A DNA stretch of 64,000 nucleotides from Lonicera japonica (Eukaryota; Streptophyta; Magnoliopsida; Dipsacales; Caprifoliaceae): positions 17,708,422-17,772,421 of the forward strand of contig CM038471.1 in assembly GCA_021464415.1 (NCBI GenBank), given 5' to 3'. Within the stretch, counting starts at the first letter, position 1. The number at the start of each line of letters is the position of its first letter. Position numbers and translations under genes: made by a program. Positions 32,541-42,909 of this stretch are shown here, piece after piece. Below the pieces are notes generated by a model. That model was not told the DNA's origin, made no database searches, and saw nothing but the letters and a program-made list of their open reading frames with translations.

Positions 32541-33122
32541 TTTTTTTTAGACTTCATGTTTTGTGTAAAAATTACTTGACACATATGATATACACATTAA
32601 TTTTGACATAACCATTTAAAATGCTCTAACTTAACTTCTATGCGGACACATTGAAAGAAAATAATAAAATATATATATAATAATAGGTGGCTGCGGTAGT
32701 GCCCCTCTTAAAAGCAAATAATATATATATATATATATAAAATAGTTTAGTAATTAATTTTGTAGAATTGGAAGTCTAGATCACTAGGTAAATAATAAAT
32801 CTTCCATAAGTCAATAAAATAAGGTGCAAGTACACCCTACCTAGTACTCTTCTAAGAATTAAAATAAGAGAGATGGAAGAAAGTAATATGCAGAGATGGA
32901 AAAAAAGTACATGAGTCTTAAGAAGGGGGGGGGGGGGGGGGCAATGACACTTGGCATAAAAAATTGGAAAGATTTTAACTTATACACATAGGTTAACCTT
33001 TTCCCAAAGTAACAGGGGAGATAAGGATGTACAAGGAAAGAGAAAAAAAATCTAGTAATAGGAGTGATAAGTACAATATAATGCACTTGTAAAGGCTTAT
33101 ACATGTGCATTATAATACACTT
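32541..33122. other. AT-rich spacer with poly-G run
   Basis: No gene is seen. A run of 17 G lies near 32925-32941 and a (TA)n run near 32720-32738. The frame 32859-33131 (minus) spans the poly-G run and has no recognisable domain. Confidence 0.6.
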
Positions 33123-34746
33123 ATGTTGCAAAACACACTAAATAAACTCCAAATTACACATTGTTAGTTCAATAGCAAATAAGGTTACTAACTTGATTGT
33201 TGTGACCTTAAATGTGTATGAAAGATTATGCATAATTATTGTGTGAAGAATGACCAAGAAAGTCTTAAAAAAGATTAATAAAAAATGTGTTGGAAGAGTT
33301 GAAAAAGTTTGAACAAAGCGTGAATGAAGCAAGAAAGCTTGAAAGAATTTGAAGAATGAGCTTATGATTTTTCTTCCTACTTGCCAAGCTTTCCCATTTA
33401 CACTAAAGCATTTGTTGACCATTAAGCAAGTTTGGAAAAATTCTAAGTCTTTAGTTTAAATTGCCTCCTTGCACCAATTTGTCAAAGAACACATGGCAAA
33501 GCTTTCCCACTCAAATTCAATGCATTAAAACAACTTGGCCACTTACCTTCCACCTACTCCCATCCCATGTGTATCTATAAATAGAGAGCAAGAACCAAGC
33601 ATCGAAGATATCTAGTTTTGAAGATTAATTTTCTTGTAATTGAGAGAAAATAAAGAGAGAAAATTAAAGTGAAATATTCTTCTTCTTCTTCTTCTTGTAT
33701 TCTCTTTCACTTGTAATAGACTCATTATATATCTATTAATACAAGTGTTCTCTTGATTCCACTTCATCTTTAATATGTTCTTAACATTTATGGAAGGGTA
33801 AATCACCTAGCTAAGGCTAGGGGATGAGTTTGTTGTAAAAGGAAAACATGGTCAAGTTTTCAATTCTTTAAAAGCTCTGTGCCTAGTATTGTTAAATAAT
33901 TATGCCTCTCATCTATTGATAATATTCCATAATATTTGATAGCTTAAAACACCATAAATATTATGGAACTTCCATTTTAATCTCTTTTGCCTTCTTAAGC
34001 CATGTATATGGAGTTCTTTGGTGATTAATAGACATGTTTAGTACGTAAATGATACATAGACTTTTCATGTCATGTATGGTTAGTACTAGTTAAATCATTT
34101 ATATATAAACAAAGTAGTTCAAGTAAGCATATATTATTCAACAAACACCATTATAAATGGATGGCTATGCTATTTATATAAAATTTGAGAGATTTATTTC
34201 AAATATGGTTACATCTTGTGGTTAAGTGTAAAGTAAGGTTTTATTTTCCTTTATCACCTACAAGACTTAACCATACCTTGTGCCTATATTTGAGAACTCT
34301 CTAATTGCTTATTTTTTTCCTTAAATGTGGTGTTTGTCTTCTCTCATAAGGTGACCTAGTAAAGTTGGATTAGTTGTATTTCCTCGAAATCTTTTAAAGC
34401 CAACGTCTAGGACTCATAATGAAAAGTATAATATGTAATACAATAAAGAGAATGAATGAGCCGAATTGAATTCACAAACCATGGTTTCTAACTAATAATA
34501 AATAATTCCCAAAAGCCTTGCTTTCCTTAAATATAAGAAAAATCTTTTAACTTTAGATTTGTTCTCTCATTTATACAAGACAAATCAAAATCCACTTTTA
34601 ATTAATCAATATTTATTATATAAACTTGTAATACACAAAGCTTTAAGCCCCTTCCCTGTTGTTCGACAATCGGACTTCCGAAATACTATACTACAACTTG
34701 ACCGCTTACACTTGGGTGTATTCGATTGCACTATTTCACGCGAGTC
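33123..34746 (+). repeat. Athila-type LTR
   Basis: The right border is set by the PBS-like site at 34754; the LTR would end at GCGAGTCA. The left border at TGTTGCAAAACACAC is a guess from TG and typical length. A good TATA box lies inside, followed by a CTT-rich R region. Confidence 0.5.
33574..33582 (+). promoter_or_regulatory. TATA box of the Athila LTR
   Basis: CTATAAATAGAGAGC is a strong plant TATA context, followed about 30 bases later by GAAGATATCTAG, a plausible start region. Confidence 0.6.
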
Positions 34747-34753
34747 AAGTTTT

Positions 34754-34771
34754 TGACGCTGTTGCTCGAGG
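34754..34771 (+). promoter_or_regulatory. Decayed Athila-type primer binding site
   Basis: TCAAGTTTTTGACGCTGTTG has the AAGTTTTTGGCGCCGTTG-like layout that joins Athila LTR and PBS, with several changes. The gag start follows 190 bases later. Confidence 0.65.
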
Positions 34772-34964
34772 CGACGAAAGTCAATCACAGGTTTAGTATA
34801 TATAGATAATTGGCTGTATCGTTGTAACTTTATGACTTCTTTTTCTTGTACACCTTCTTTGGTATATGATTCATTGGTTAAGAAATACCAAAGGACGTGT
34901 AGAAAGAGATCAATTTTCAGATTCATTTTTCTATAATCTTTTTGAAATAGAAACATAAGTTATA

Positions 34965-35871
34965 ATGGATCACCATGAGGAAGCACGAGGTGAAAATGGT
35001 GGAAACGGTGGAAATCATGCTAATGTACAAATTTAGCCCATTCCGAAACCACCAATCGCATCCATGAGAGATTATCTTCAACCAAGAAGGAGCGCGATTC
35101 CATCATGTATCATTCTCCGACCAGCAGCAAACCATTTCGCAATCAAGCCGGGAATGATACCACTTTTGCCAATATTTCACATAATGGAGTATGAAAATCC
35201 ATACTTACACCTCAAGGAGTTTGAAGAAGTCTGTTCCACTTTTCACGACCCTAATGTGATTGAAGATGTAGTAAGACTTCAAATTTTTCTATTTTCATTA
35301 AAAGACAAAGCAAAAACTTGACTGAATGCACAAAGACCATGTTCCATTATAACGTGGCAAGTTATAACAAATTGAATTTTTGAAGAATTTTTTTTCCTAT
35401 TCATAGAACAAACGCTCTAAGGCGTCAAATTTCAAATTTTGCACTCAAATATTAAGAAACAATCTATGAATGTTGAGAAAGATATAAAGAGCTTGTAAAT
35501 GATTTCCCCACCATGGATATGAAAATTGAAATTTGGTTAGTTTCTTCTACCAATCACTCACTCCTGAAATGAGAAAATTTGTAGAAATGATGTGTAACGG
35601 CACATTTCTAAGTAAAAATTCCGACGAGGCATTTGATTTCTTTGATTATATAGATGAAAGTAACGAAACATGGGATACTTATAATTTTTCTGAAAGAAAC
35701 AATATACCTAATCAGGGTGATTACCATCAATTAAAGGAGAATGATGATTTGGCTGCACAAGACATCCAATGGACCAAAAAAATTGAGGTTTTAGAATTTT
35801 CAAAACCAAGACAGGTTAATTTGATGGAAGAAAAAACTATGTGTAGTATATGTGATATGATGGGCATCTAA
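34965..35871 (+). pseudogene. Athila gag, broken
   Basis: The frame starts MDHHEEARGENGG at 34965 and meets a stop near 35034. The part at 35064-35321 carries the Athila block ENPYLHLKEFEEVCSTFHDP followed by VRLQIFLFSLKDKAKT. After stops and shifts (35322-35530) it resumes at 35533 with SLTPEMRKFVEMMCNGTF and EAFDFFDYIDE. Residues are well conserved between the breaks. Gag would form the capsid; this copy cannot make it. Confidence 0.85.
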
Positions 35872-36676
35872 TGAAAAAATATCATACTATACCAACCGTC
35901 AGCAAGTTTTGCTTGACTCAGCCCAAGTGAACATAATGAATAATTACAAAAGGCTGCAAAATTCTCCATATTCGAAAATTTACAATAGTGACTGGAGGAA
36001 TCATCCTAATTTTTGTTGGGGTAATTCAAACATTCAAACCAATCAACATCCGAATTTTTAAAAATCTCAATCATCATATCTTCCCCCACCGAAAGGAAAT
36101 TTAGAAGACATGCTTACACAATTTATTCAAAAATTCGATCAAAATTTTTAAAAGTTTGATCAACATGTTCAAAGGTGTGAGCAATACTTCCAAAGCAATG
36201 ATTGTTCCATGAACGATATGAGATTTTTTTTTGTCAAAAATGGCTCCCGATTTTTCAAATCAAGAGAAGGGTAAATTTCCAGCCCAACTTCTTGCGAATC
36301 CTCACGGGCAAACTATGATGGTTGAAAAGGGAACTTCTTCACAAGATACCTTGGAACATATAAAGTCTATCATCACTCTTCAAGGTGAAAAAATTATTGA
36401 TAAAATTACTCACCCTAAGGTCCAAAATCCAAAGGAAGTAGTTCAATAAAAAGAAACCGAGGTGGTAGAAAAAAAAGTCGAAAAGAATGATGAGGAAGTG
36501 AGAGGAAATGAGGACATTGAAAAAATTAAAGAGAGTGTGAAAATTCCTTTTCCTTAACGGTTACAATAGTCCTCAAAATCAAATCAAAATGTTGAAATTT
36601 TGGAAGTTTTTAAACAAGTAAAAATTAATATTCCATTGCTTGATACGGTCAAACAAATTATTTCTTATGAATTTTT
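35872..36676 (+). pseudogene. Athila Gag C-terminal part, broken
   Basis: Frames broken by several stops still show the Athila series: NIMNNYKRLQNSPYSKIYNS, WRNHPNFCWGN, PPKGNLEDMLTQFIQKFDQN, and GKFPAQLLANPHGQ (36231-36449). The following acidic linker has EVVEKKVEKNDEE-type sequence. No zinc knuckle with intact CCHC spacing is visible. Confidence 0.7.
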
Positions 36677-37560
36677 TTGAAAGACATGTGTACCATAAAA
36701 AGAAGGTTGAATGTCAAAAAGAAAGCTTTTATGGCCAAACAAGTAAGCACAATTTTACAAAATACAAGAATTCTTAAATACAAGGATCCCGGTTGTCCAA
36801 CGATTTCATGTATGATAGGAAACTGTCGAATCAAACAAGCTTTACTTAATTTAGGAGCAAGTTTGAATGTTCTTCCATTTTCAATTTATGAACAATTGGG
36901 TTTGGGAGAGTTAAAGCCTACCAAAGTTACAATTTAATTAGCGGAACGGTTTGTTAAGGTTCTAAGAGGTATTATGGAAGATGTGCTTGTACAAGTTGAC
37001 AAGTTCTTCTTCCCAGTTGATTTTACTGTCATTGATACGCAACCTGTTGTGAACCCTACTAATCAAATTCCGGTTATTTTAGAAAGACCATTGCTTGCAA
37101 CGTCGAATGCGATAATCAATTACAAAAATAGTATTGTTAAATTAACATTTGAAAATATGACTCTTGAGCTAAATGCGTTTTCAGTAAGTAAGCAAACACG
37201 TGATTTTGAAGATGAAAATGAACACGTTAGCATAATAGAGTCAGTGGTTGATGAACACTTTGAGTATATTTTTGAATCAAAATCGTTGGGAGATATTCTA
37301 ACCACTCTTGAGGAACCCGATAATTGTATGCAAGTGTGTTATTTGAATGAAAAATAGGTTTAAAAGAAGGAAGGTGAACCAGAACCATCCAAACCAATTG
37401 ATGGAATAATGGAATTAAAGCCATTACCAAGTAATTTGAAGTACGTTTTTTTAGATACTTCAGAAACTTTTTCGGTGATAATTTCATTTGAACTTTCAAC
37501 TGAACAGGAAGATAAGTTAGTAAGTATGCTTGGTATCATAGTCGAGCGTGGGGTTATATT
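36677..37560 (+). pseudogene. Athila protease and start of reverse transcriptase linker, truncated
   Basis: The frame 36677-36937 includes GCPTISCMIGNCRIKQALLN and GASLNVLPFSIYEQLGLGEL. The usual catalytic Asp before LGAS is Asn. After one stop (36938) it goes on with EDVLVQVDKFFFPVDFTVID, NQIPVILERPLLATSNA and MTLELNAFSVSKQ to a stop at 37355. A further in-frame stretch resembles PLPSNLKYVFLDTSETF, the lead-in to RT. Athila homology stops near 37520, before the RT catalytic core, so the element is truncated. Confidence 0.83.
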
Positions 37561-37853
37561 TGAGAATGGATAATTTGTAGCTTGTCGAATCTTAGGAAGC
37601 TAGAGTTTGATACGAGGTGGCTTTAGACTAGTGATCTCCACGAGTTGTGAAAATTCCTTGGAGGTTTATTTTACGGAATGGCTAGAGGATAGATCAGTTG
37701 GTTGGATATTTAGCTTTCGGGTGGCTAGGATAGTAGCCCTAGCGGGGTTCGCACGCATTTGTGTATGAATTACATTGCATTTGCATGGTTTCAACTATTG
37801 CATTAAGAAAGTTTTTTCAATATAAAGATGCATGTGTATGTTTTTGCAATGTG
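37561..37853 (+). repeat. Left part of an old LTR, Tekay-like
   Basis: The stretch has no gene. With 39459-40095 it forms one unit that the Mutator-like element interrupts. The identification comes from the end of that unit, which matches the end of the solo LTR at 24449-26846. Confidence 0.45.
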
Positions 37854-37862
37854 TATTTTCAA

Positions 37863-38010
37863 GAGTAAATATCATCAATGACCACTGAACTATTGTCAAA
37901 TTCTACCAGTAGCCACTGAACTTCATTTTGTTACACTTTGACCATTAAACTTTTAAAACGTACTACCATTGGCCACTCCGTTAAATCTCACCGTTAATTT
38001 TTGACGGAAT
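37863..38010 (+). repeat. Left TIR of the Mutator-like element
   Basis: It starts GAGTAAATATCATCAATGAC and pairs with 39300-39449. The inner end is near ACGGAATC. Differences are scattered substitutions. Confidence 0.9.
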
Positions 38011-38360
38011 CAATATCACATGATTTTCATGTGCAATAGAAGGGGCATTTTAGTCTTTTTTCCTTTTCTTTTCTTTTCTTTCTTCTTCTTCTTCTTCTTC
38101 CACTTTCTCCTCCTCTTTCTTCACAGACGAATTTCTTCTTCTTCTTCGATTTCACCTTTCTCCTCTTTCTTCTCAGTCTTTTTCCATTGAAGTCCAGGGC
38201 ATCTTGATTTTACACACACACACACACACAATTTCAGAGGAAGGCGAAATTCAGAGAAGTTTCGGAGGGGAAGAAATTCAGAGGAAGAAGAAGAAGAAGA
38301 AGAAGAAGAAGAAGAAGAAGGAGAAAGCGGAAGAAATTTGGGAGGAAGGCGAAGTTCGGA

Positions 38361-38690
38361 ATGGGTTCGCGAGGAGCAAGCGTATTGCTAACTAGGGCAA
38401 ACAGAATTAAAACGAAACTTCAATCGGCCTTAGAGGCCAGCGTTTTGGAAGTGGAAGATGTATCCTACCAGCACGGCGGCCACGCCGCCGTCAGAGACAG
38501 CACCGCCAACGAGACTCATTTCAATCTGAAAATCGTTTCCACCAAATTCGACGGCCAAAGCCTCGTCAAACGACACCGAATGGTCTACGACCTACTCGCC
38601 GACGAGCTTCAGTCTGGTTTGCACGCACTCTCTATAGTGCTGCAAGTCTTCTTGCAGAGTTGGAGAAAATTTTCTCAATGTTCTCATTAA
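38361..38690 (+). CDS. BolA-like protein captured by the Mutator-like element
   Basis: The 109-residue frame starts MGSRGASVLLTRANRIKTKL and is open through the whole BolA core: ALEASVLEVEDVSYQHGGHA, then ETHFNLKIVSTKFDG, LVKRHRMVYDLL and ELQSGLHALSI. BolA proteins bind monothiol glutaredoxins and Fe-S clusters; plant members act in plastids, mitochondria or cytosol. The His in YQHGGH and the C-terminal His in GLHALSI are present. After HALSIV the usual tail is replaced by LQVFLQSWRKFSQCSH, so the last exon or end is missing. No transit peptide is visible in this frame. Lying between TIRs with target duplications, it is a captured copy; whether it is transcribed is unknown. Confidence 0.82.
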   Translation: MGSRGASVLLTRANRIKTKLQSALEASVLEVEDVSYQHGGHAAVRDSTANETHFNLKIVSTKFDGQSLVKRHRMVYDLLADELQSGLHALSIVLQVFLQSWRKFSQCSH

Positions 38691-38874
38691 CCTTGCTAAT
38701 GGTGGGGGTTTCAGCTCAGTTTTCTTGCATTTTCACTTTTTTCTTTCGTTTTCACTTGTGGCAAGAATTACATACTGAACCTGAAGGTCCTGAACTGAGA
38801 TCTTTTTGTCAAAAAAATAGAACTTGAACAAGGATCTGAATTAATCATGGAAATAATTTGGTCTGTGGATTCAT

Positions 38875-38889
38875 AAAAAAAAAAAAAAA
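38875..38889 (+). repeat. A15 tract downstream of the BolA-like frame
   Basis: Fifteen A follow 190 bases after the BolA-like stop. They could be the poly(A) tail of a copied transcript or an unrelated homopolymer in this GA-rich element. Confidence 0.6.
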
Positions 38890-38989
38890 TCGAAGAAGAA
38901 ATTTGGAGGAGTCGGAGGTGTCGGAGTTGGAGGGGAAGAAATTTGGAGAAAAGAGAAGAAATAAAAGAAGAAAATCGGAAAAGAAATTC

Positions 38990-39105
38990 AGAGGAGTCGG
39001 AGTCGGAGTTGGAGTCGGAGGAGTCGAAGTCGGAGTCGGAGTCGGAGGAGTCGAAGTCGGAGTCGGAGTCGGAGGAGTCGGAGTCGTCGGAAGAGGAGGA
39101 GAATT
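38990..39105 (+). repeat. (GTCGGA)n hexanucleotide array
   Basis: About 115 bases of GTCGGA, GTTGGA and GTCGAA units inside the Mutator-like element, followed by GAA/AAG-rich sequence to about 39250. The Gly-Val-rich frame 38858-39277 is the translation of this repeat. Confidence 0.93.
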
Positions 39106-39299
39106 AGAATATCAGAGAAGAAGAAGTAGATCGGAGAAAAAAGAGGATGAGAAAAGGGAAGAAGAAGAAAAAAGAAAAGAAAAAGAAAATGGAAAGAAGA
39201 AGAAGAAAGAAAAGAAAAGAAAAGGAAAAAAGAAAAAGAAAATGGAAAAGGTGGTTGACGAAAATACCCTTAATTAGGTCACGTGACAAGCACATGACT

Positions 39300-39449
39300 G
39301 GTTCCCGCCAAAATTTAACGGAGGGATTTGACGGAGTGGCCAGTGGTAGTACATTTTAAACGTTTAATGGTCAAAGTGTAACAAAATGAAGTTCAGTGAC
39401 TACTGGTAAAATTTGACAATAGTTCAATGGCCATTGATGGTATTTACTC
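39300..39449 (-). repeat. Right TIR of the Mutator-like element
   Basis: The inverse complement of 39300-39449 reads GAGTAAATACCATCAATGGC onward and matches the left TIR over about 150 bases. Confidence 0.9.
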
Positions 39450-39458
39450 TATTTTCAA

Positions 39459-40095
39459 TACAAAACCTATATAGTTCCCATTGAGCCTAGATTTGACTCA
39501 TCCTGTTTTTTAATAGTTTTGCAGGATAAACTTCTTGGGTGGTGCGTGTGGTGTATGTCTATAGAAGCCTTTGTTGACCATGAAACATTACTATCCTTAT
39601 GAGAAGGACTATGTTATAAATTAGACCTTTGGTTTCATTATATTGTATTAAGGAGGTGTAATGAGATTTTATTAAATGGTTTTCATATATGAGGAGAGGG
39701 GTTGTCCCAGTGGTAGACAACTTTCACCTTTATCTTTAGGTCAAGGGTTCCACTCATGGGGTGGGTGGAGGGGTTTCTTTATTTGTAGGATTAAGGGAGA
39801 GATTTAGACCTCCCTTAATTTTAAAAAAAACAAAACAAAAAAAAATGTGGAGTGGATTTGATTGTTGTTGGCTATAAACACATTTGTATGAAAATGGCTT
39901 CGTTTGTACAGGCCAGTTTATTGTTTAAATGAACACCACATGCCAAATTTTTTATGAAACGAGTTTTTATTTTGATTAAACTTTATTCAAGAAAAGTTTT
40001 TGTAAGTTGAAATTTACATTTTAAACCCGCTGTCCACACGTCATCCGTGATTAACCGAGTCCCGGAGGTGAAAATCTCATAATGGGATTCGGAGC
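39459..40095 (+). repeat. Right part of an old Tekay-like LTR
   Basis: The end matches the solo LTR at 24449-26846: ATCCGTGATTAACCGAGTCC, GGAGGTGAAAA, TAATGGGATTC and GCGTCACA. Upstream TTCCCATTGAGCC and TTTTGCAGG resemble that LTR near 26390-26440. The two are diverged members of related families. A SINE-like insert lies inside. Confidence 0.6.
39690..39845 (+). mobile_element. tRNA-derived SINE candidate
   Basis: The start GGGTTGTCCCAGTGGTAGAC resembles a tRNA head with an A box. About 40 bases on, GGTCAAGGGTTCCACTC resembles a B box. The body ends in AATTTTAAAAAAAACAAAAC, an A-rich tail. Possible flanks ATGAGGAG and ATGTGGAG match at 7 of 8 positions. It lies inside the old LTR. Confidence 0.55.
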
Positions 40096-40518
40096 GTCAC
40101 AATATTAGTTTCAAACCAATCCAATCCAATGTCAAAGGCCACCAATTTCCCAAAATTCGGACGATGGAGATTGCTTAGAGGTTTCGGTGAGATATTTTAT
40201 TAATTTATTGGGTTCAAAAACGATTATACTTTATTGTTATAATATATATATATATATATATCATCTGGTATATCTATCTCAACTCACTAAATTCCAAACG
40301 TTCAAAGACTTGAGAAAGCTTTAGAATCAAGGCCCAATCTATTCTATCACTAGAGAAACTTGTTCCTACAACAATTTTGAACAAGGTGAAAATTGTTTCC
40401 CTGAAGCCAATTAAAGGAATTCATTCAAGTATTTTATTAGATTTATATTCTCCAACAAAGTGAATGGGTTTTTGTTACATTGCTCTCTTTTTTTTGGATT
40501 ATATATATATATACAGAC

Positions 40519-40655
40519 ATGTTTCTATGTAGATCGGTATGTATGGACCGGACCTTTAGTTTTTGTTGCTAAAAACATTTCCTCAATGATTTAGCGACAA
40601 AAAAACATCAACAAAAGTTCCGGTCTTTACGGGCTGGTGCGCATAGGAACCACAC
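40519..40655. mobile_element. Small MITE with imperfect long TIRs
   Basis: The sequence from TGTTTCTATG to CATAGGAACCAC folds back on itself. Inner arms GACCGGACCTTT and AAAGTTCCGGTC type sequences pair, as do outer arms CTATG...GG. About 137 bp, no coding frame, and no target duplication could be fixed. Confidence 0.5.
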
Positions 40656-41355
40656 TCTATATATAGTATATATTCGTTTAAAATAACTAGTTACCGTTAG
40701 ATTTAAAAAAACCCCTCTCCCCATAGAACAAAACAATCTATGATCAACAAAAAAAGCAAACATCAGGAGCAAGAGAGAAGCTACAAGCCAATATATATAC
40801 CTACTCTCTAAATTAAACACATCCCCTAAAACTTTTAGTAGTTGATACAAGTTACAAACTAGTATATATCATTAATACTTTTAACACTTTTAGGGCTCGT
40901 TTGGTTTAAGTTTTAAATAATTCTTAAGAATTCTATTCTATTTCAGAAAATATTATGATATTTAATTCGAGTTTTGAGTTAGGAATGTATCAATCCAAGA
41001 ATAGAGCATTCGATCAAAACTCTCTCTCTTAGGTATTGTATTTAAGATTTTGTCATAAATTTTTTCATGTAACACCAAAATAACCCCTTTAATTAGAGAC
41101 ATTTTTTTTTAATTTATATTATTTAATTTTTTTTTTTTGCTATAAGCCTTTTTATTTATTATTAAATACATACAATGACTTATCAAAGTCTTTAACAAAA
41201 AAAGAGTTAAATTTAGCTTTTATAAAATTATTAGTACTTATCTTTTAATTTTATAAAATAAAAATTATTTTACTAATTTACCCGTATTTTATTTATATTC
41301 TGGATCAAATATAAAGATGCAACGAGGGAAAGAAAAATTACTATCCGAGCTATAT

Positions 41356-41671
41356 AGCCCCTGTTTGGTTGATTTTAAAAAAACCTATATTTTTAGTTTT
41401 CTTTCGAAAAGTTAATTTTGTTTCGCACATTCTAAAATTTATTTCACTTTAAATTTTAAAACACTATAACTTTAAATTTAAAAATTAAAATTAGATAAAA
41501 AAATATATTTGAAACTTAATAATCGAGATCTATAAAATAAGATCCATTAAAATTAATTTTTTTCACAAATTTTTTGAATTGATTAATTTTTTTTTTAGCA
41601 AAAATTAAATTTTCTGTTTTTTTTCACCGATTTTCAGCATTCTCAAAAACTTAATGAACCAAACGGTCACT
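41356..41671. mobile_element. MITE candidate with TTTGGTT termini
   Basis: The ends AGCCCCTGTTTGGTTGATT and the inverse of AATGAACCAAACGGTCACT match at about 14 of 19 positions. The interior is AT-rich and non-coding. No target duplication was found. Confidence 0.5.
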
Positions 41672-41888
41672 ATTATATATCGAGAAAACATTACTAGGTC
41701 CCGCAAAAACAACTCCAAAAATATAGGGGATTTCACTATCAGAACTCCAAAGCCGGTATATATACTCACTCTCTGGACATCCCCTTGCTTTTTTGCGTTA
41801 GTTCGCTTGCTCGTCCCCTCAGATTTCTTCTCGTCGTCGTCCCGTTCTGTAGGAGGTATGTTTGATTTTGATTTCATTTTTGCTTTTA

Positions 41889-41926
<38 letters not shown>

Positions 41927-41927
41927 T
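41889..41927. repeat. (CT)n(TA)n microsatellite
   Basis: A run of TCTCTC passes into TATATA. It has no gene context. Confidence 0.95.
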
Positions 41928-42238
41928 AGCTTAGCATAAACCCTAACTTTGGAGCTACATTTTTATTCTATCTTCTTGTTTGTTGATAGATTACTTTTGC
42001 TATTCTATTCAGCGAGGTATATTTATGTTTTTTTTTTTAAATAGATTATTATCCTCACTTGGTTCTTTTTTCATTATTATGTGATTTTGCAAATTGTATT
42101 GCTGAGTTTTGCTGCTTTTTTTTTTTTTTTTGTGATTATATGATTTTAATGTGTTTCAGATGCATGAGTTTAAATAGTTTTGTATTTTGTAGACGTGGTG
42201 GTTTCCTGGTCACATGTATTGTACTTGTGACCAAGAAA

Positions 42239-42547
42239 TCATAGATTCTCAGGTACTCTATATGCATCTGAGTCCCTCGTTAGAGGCATATATAGTATAT
42301 ATGTGAGACAACATATACGGTACCAATGAGACAAATTGGGACGGCACCCATTAAAAATAAGTTGGTGAACTGCTCTGCACGTCATGTTGTAGCTCATCTC
42401 ATCAAGGAACAAGAGAGAAGCTACAATGCTGTACAAAACAGGCTTCACTATTCCCTTCAAAATCTTGGCAATGCACTTGTAAACGACATTACAAGAAGAA
42501 ATAGGATGAAAATCCCTCATTCTAGTTTTAGGCACTTAGAGTCTTAA
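42239..42547 (-). pseudogene. LINE reverse transcriptase fragment
   Basis: The minus frame has RDFHPISSCNVVYKCIAKIL, which matches the RT block DFRPISCCNVVYK of plant L1-type LINEs. MTCRAVHQLIFNG follows. It ends there, without the catalytic YADD region. Confidence 0.65.
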
Positions 42548-42909
42548 GAATGAGAGAAAGAAACTACAGTAGCATTGCCAGCCTTGAGAATTCTCCCCTT
42601 TCTGAATAAAGAGGACACACAGATTCAACAATGTAAGACCCAACCATATCCCAGCTTTGCTTGAAAAAACATGCACTGTAGCCAGGTGGATTGCGAACAC
42701 AGCACTACATCAGCCTGAACCTCCTAATTAAACCCATCGTTACTCATCATTTTTCTGATTTTCAGAGTCATTCTTCCCATGTTATTCAAATTTATCCCTA
42801 GCACTACTATTGGTACTATAAATTTGACCCAAATTGCTTATATATAGCAACTGTAGCCATGCCCTCTCCTCAAGACTCACCACTTTTTGATCGGAAACAA
42901 ATTGCTTAT

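Larger units (their letters stand above)
37863..39449. mobile_element. Mutator-like element carrying a BolA-like gene (Pack-MULE)
   Basis: A 1587-bp element lies between perfect 9-bp target duplications TATTTTCAA (37854-37862, 39450-39458). The TIRs run for about 150 bases with roughly 88% identity by eye, beginning GAGTAAATA and continuing CATCAATG. A weaker inverted match extends into the CT-/GA-rich flanks. Nine-base duplications and long TIRs define Mutator-like elements. There is no transposase. The interior carries a BolA-like frame, an A15 tract and a hexanucleotide array, which makes it a gene-carrying non-autonomous MULE. Confidence 0.92.

Noticed and set aside
33138..33422. 94-residue minus-strand frame
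   Set aside because: No domain; it lies in the Athila LTR.
37227..37499. Minus-strand frame over the Athila protease
   Set aside because: Antisense shadow of a recognisable plus-strand protease region.
38858..39359. Gly-Val- and Lys-rich frames
   Set aside because: They follow the (GTCGGA)n and (GAA)n repeats in the Mutator-like element.
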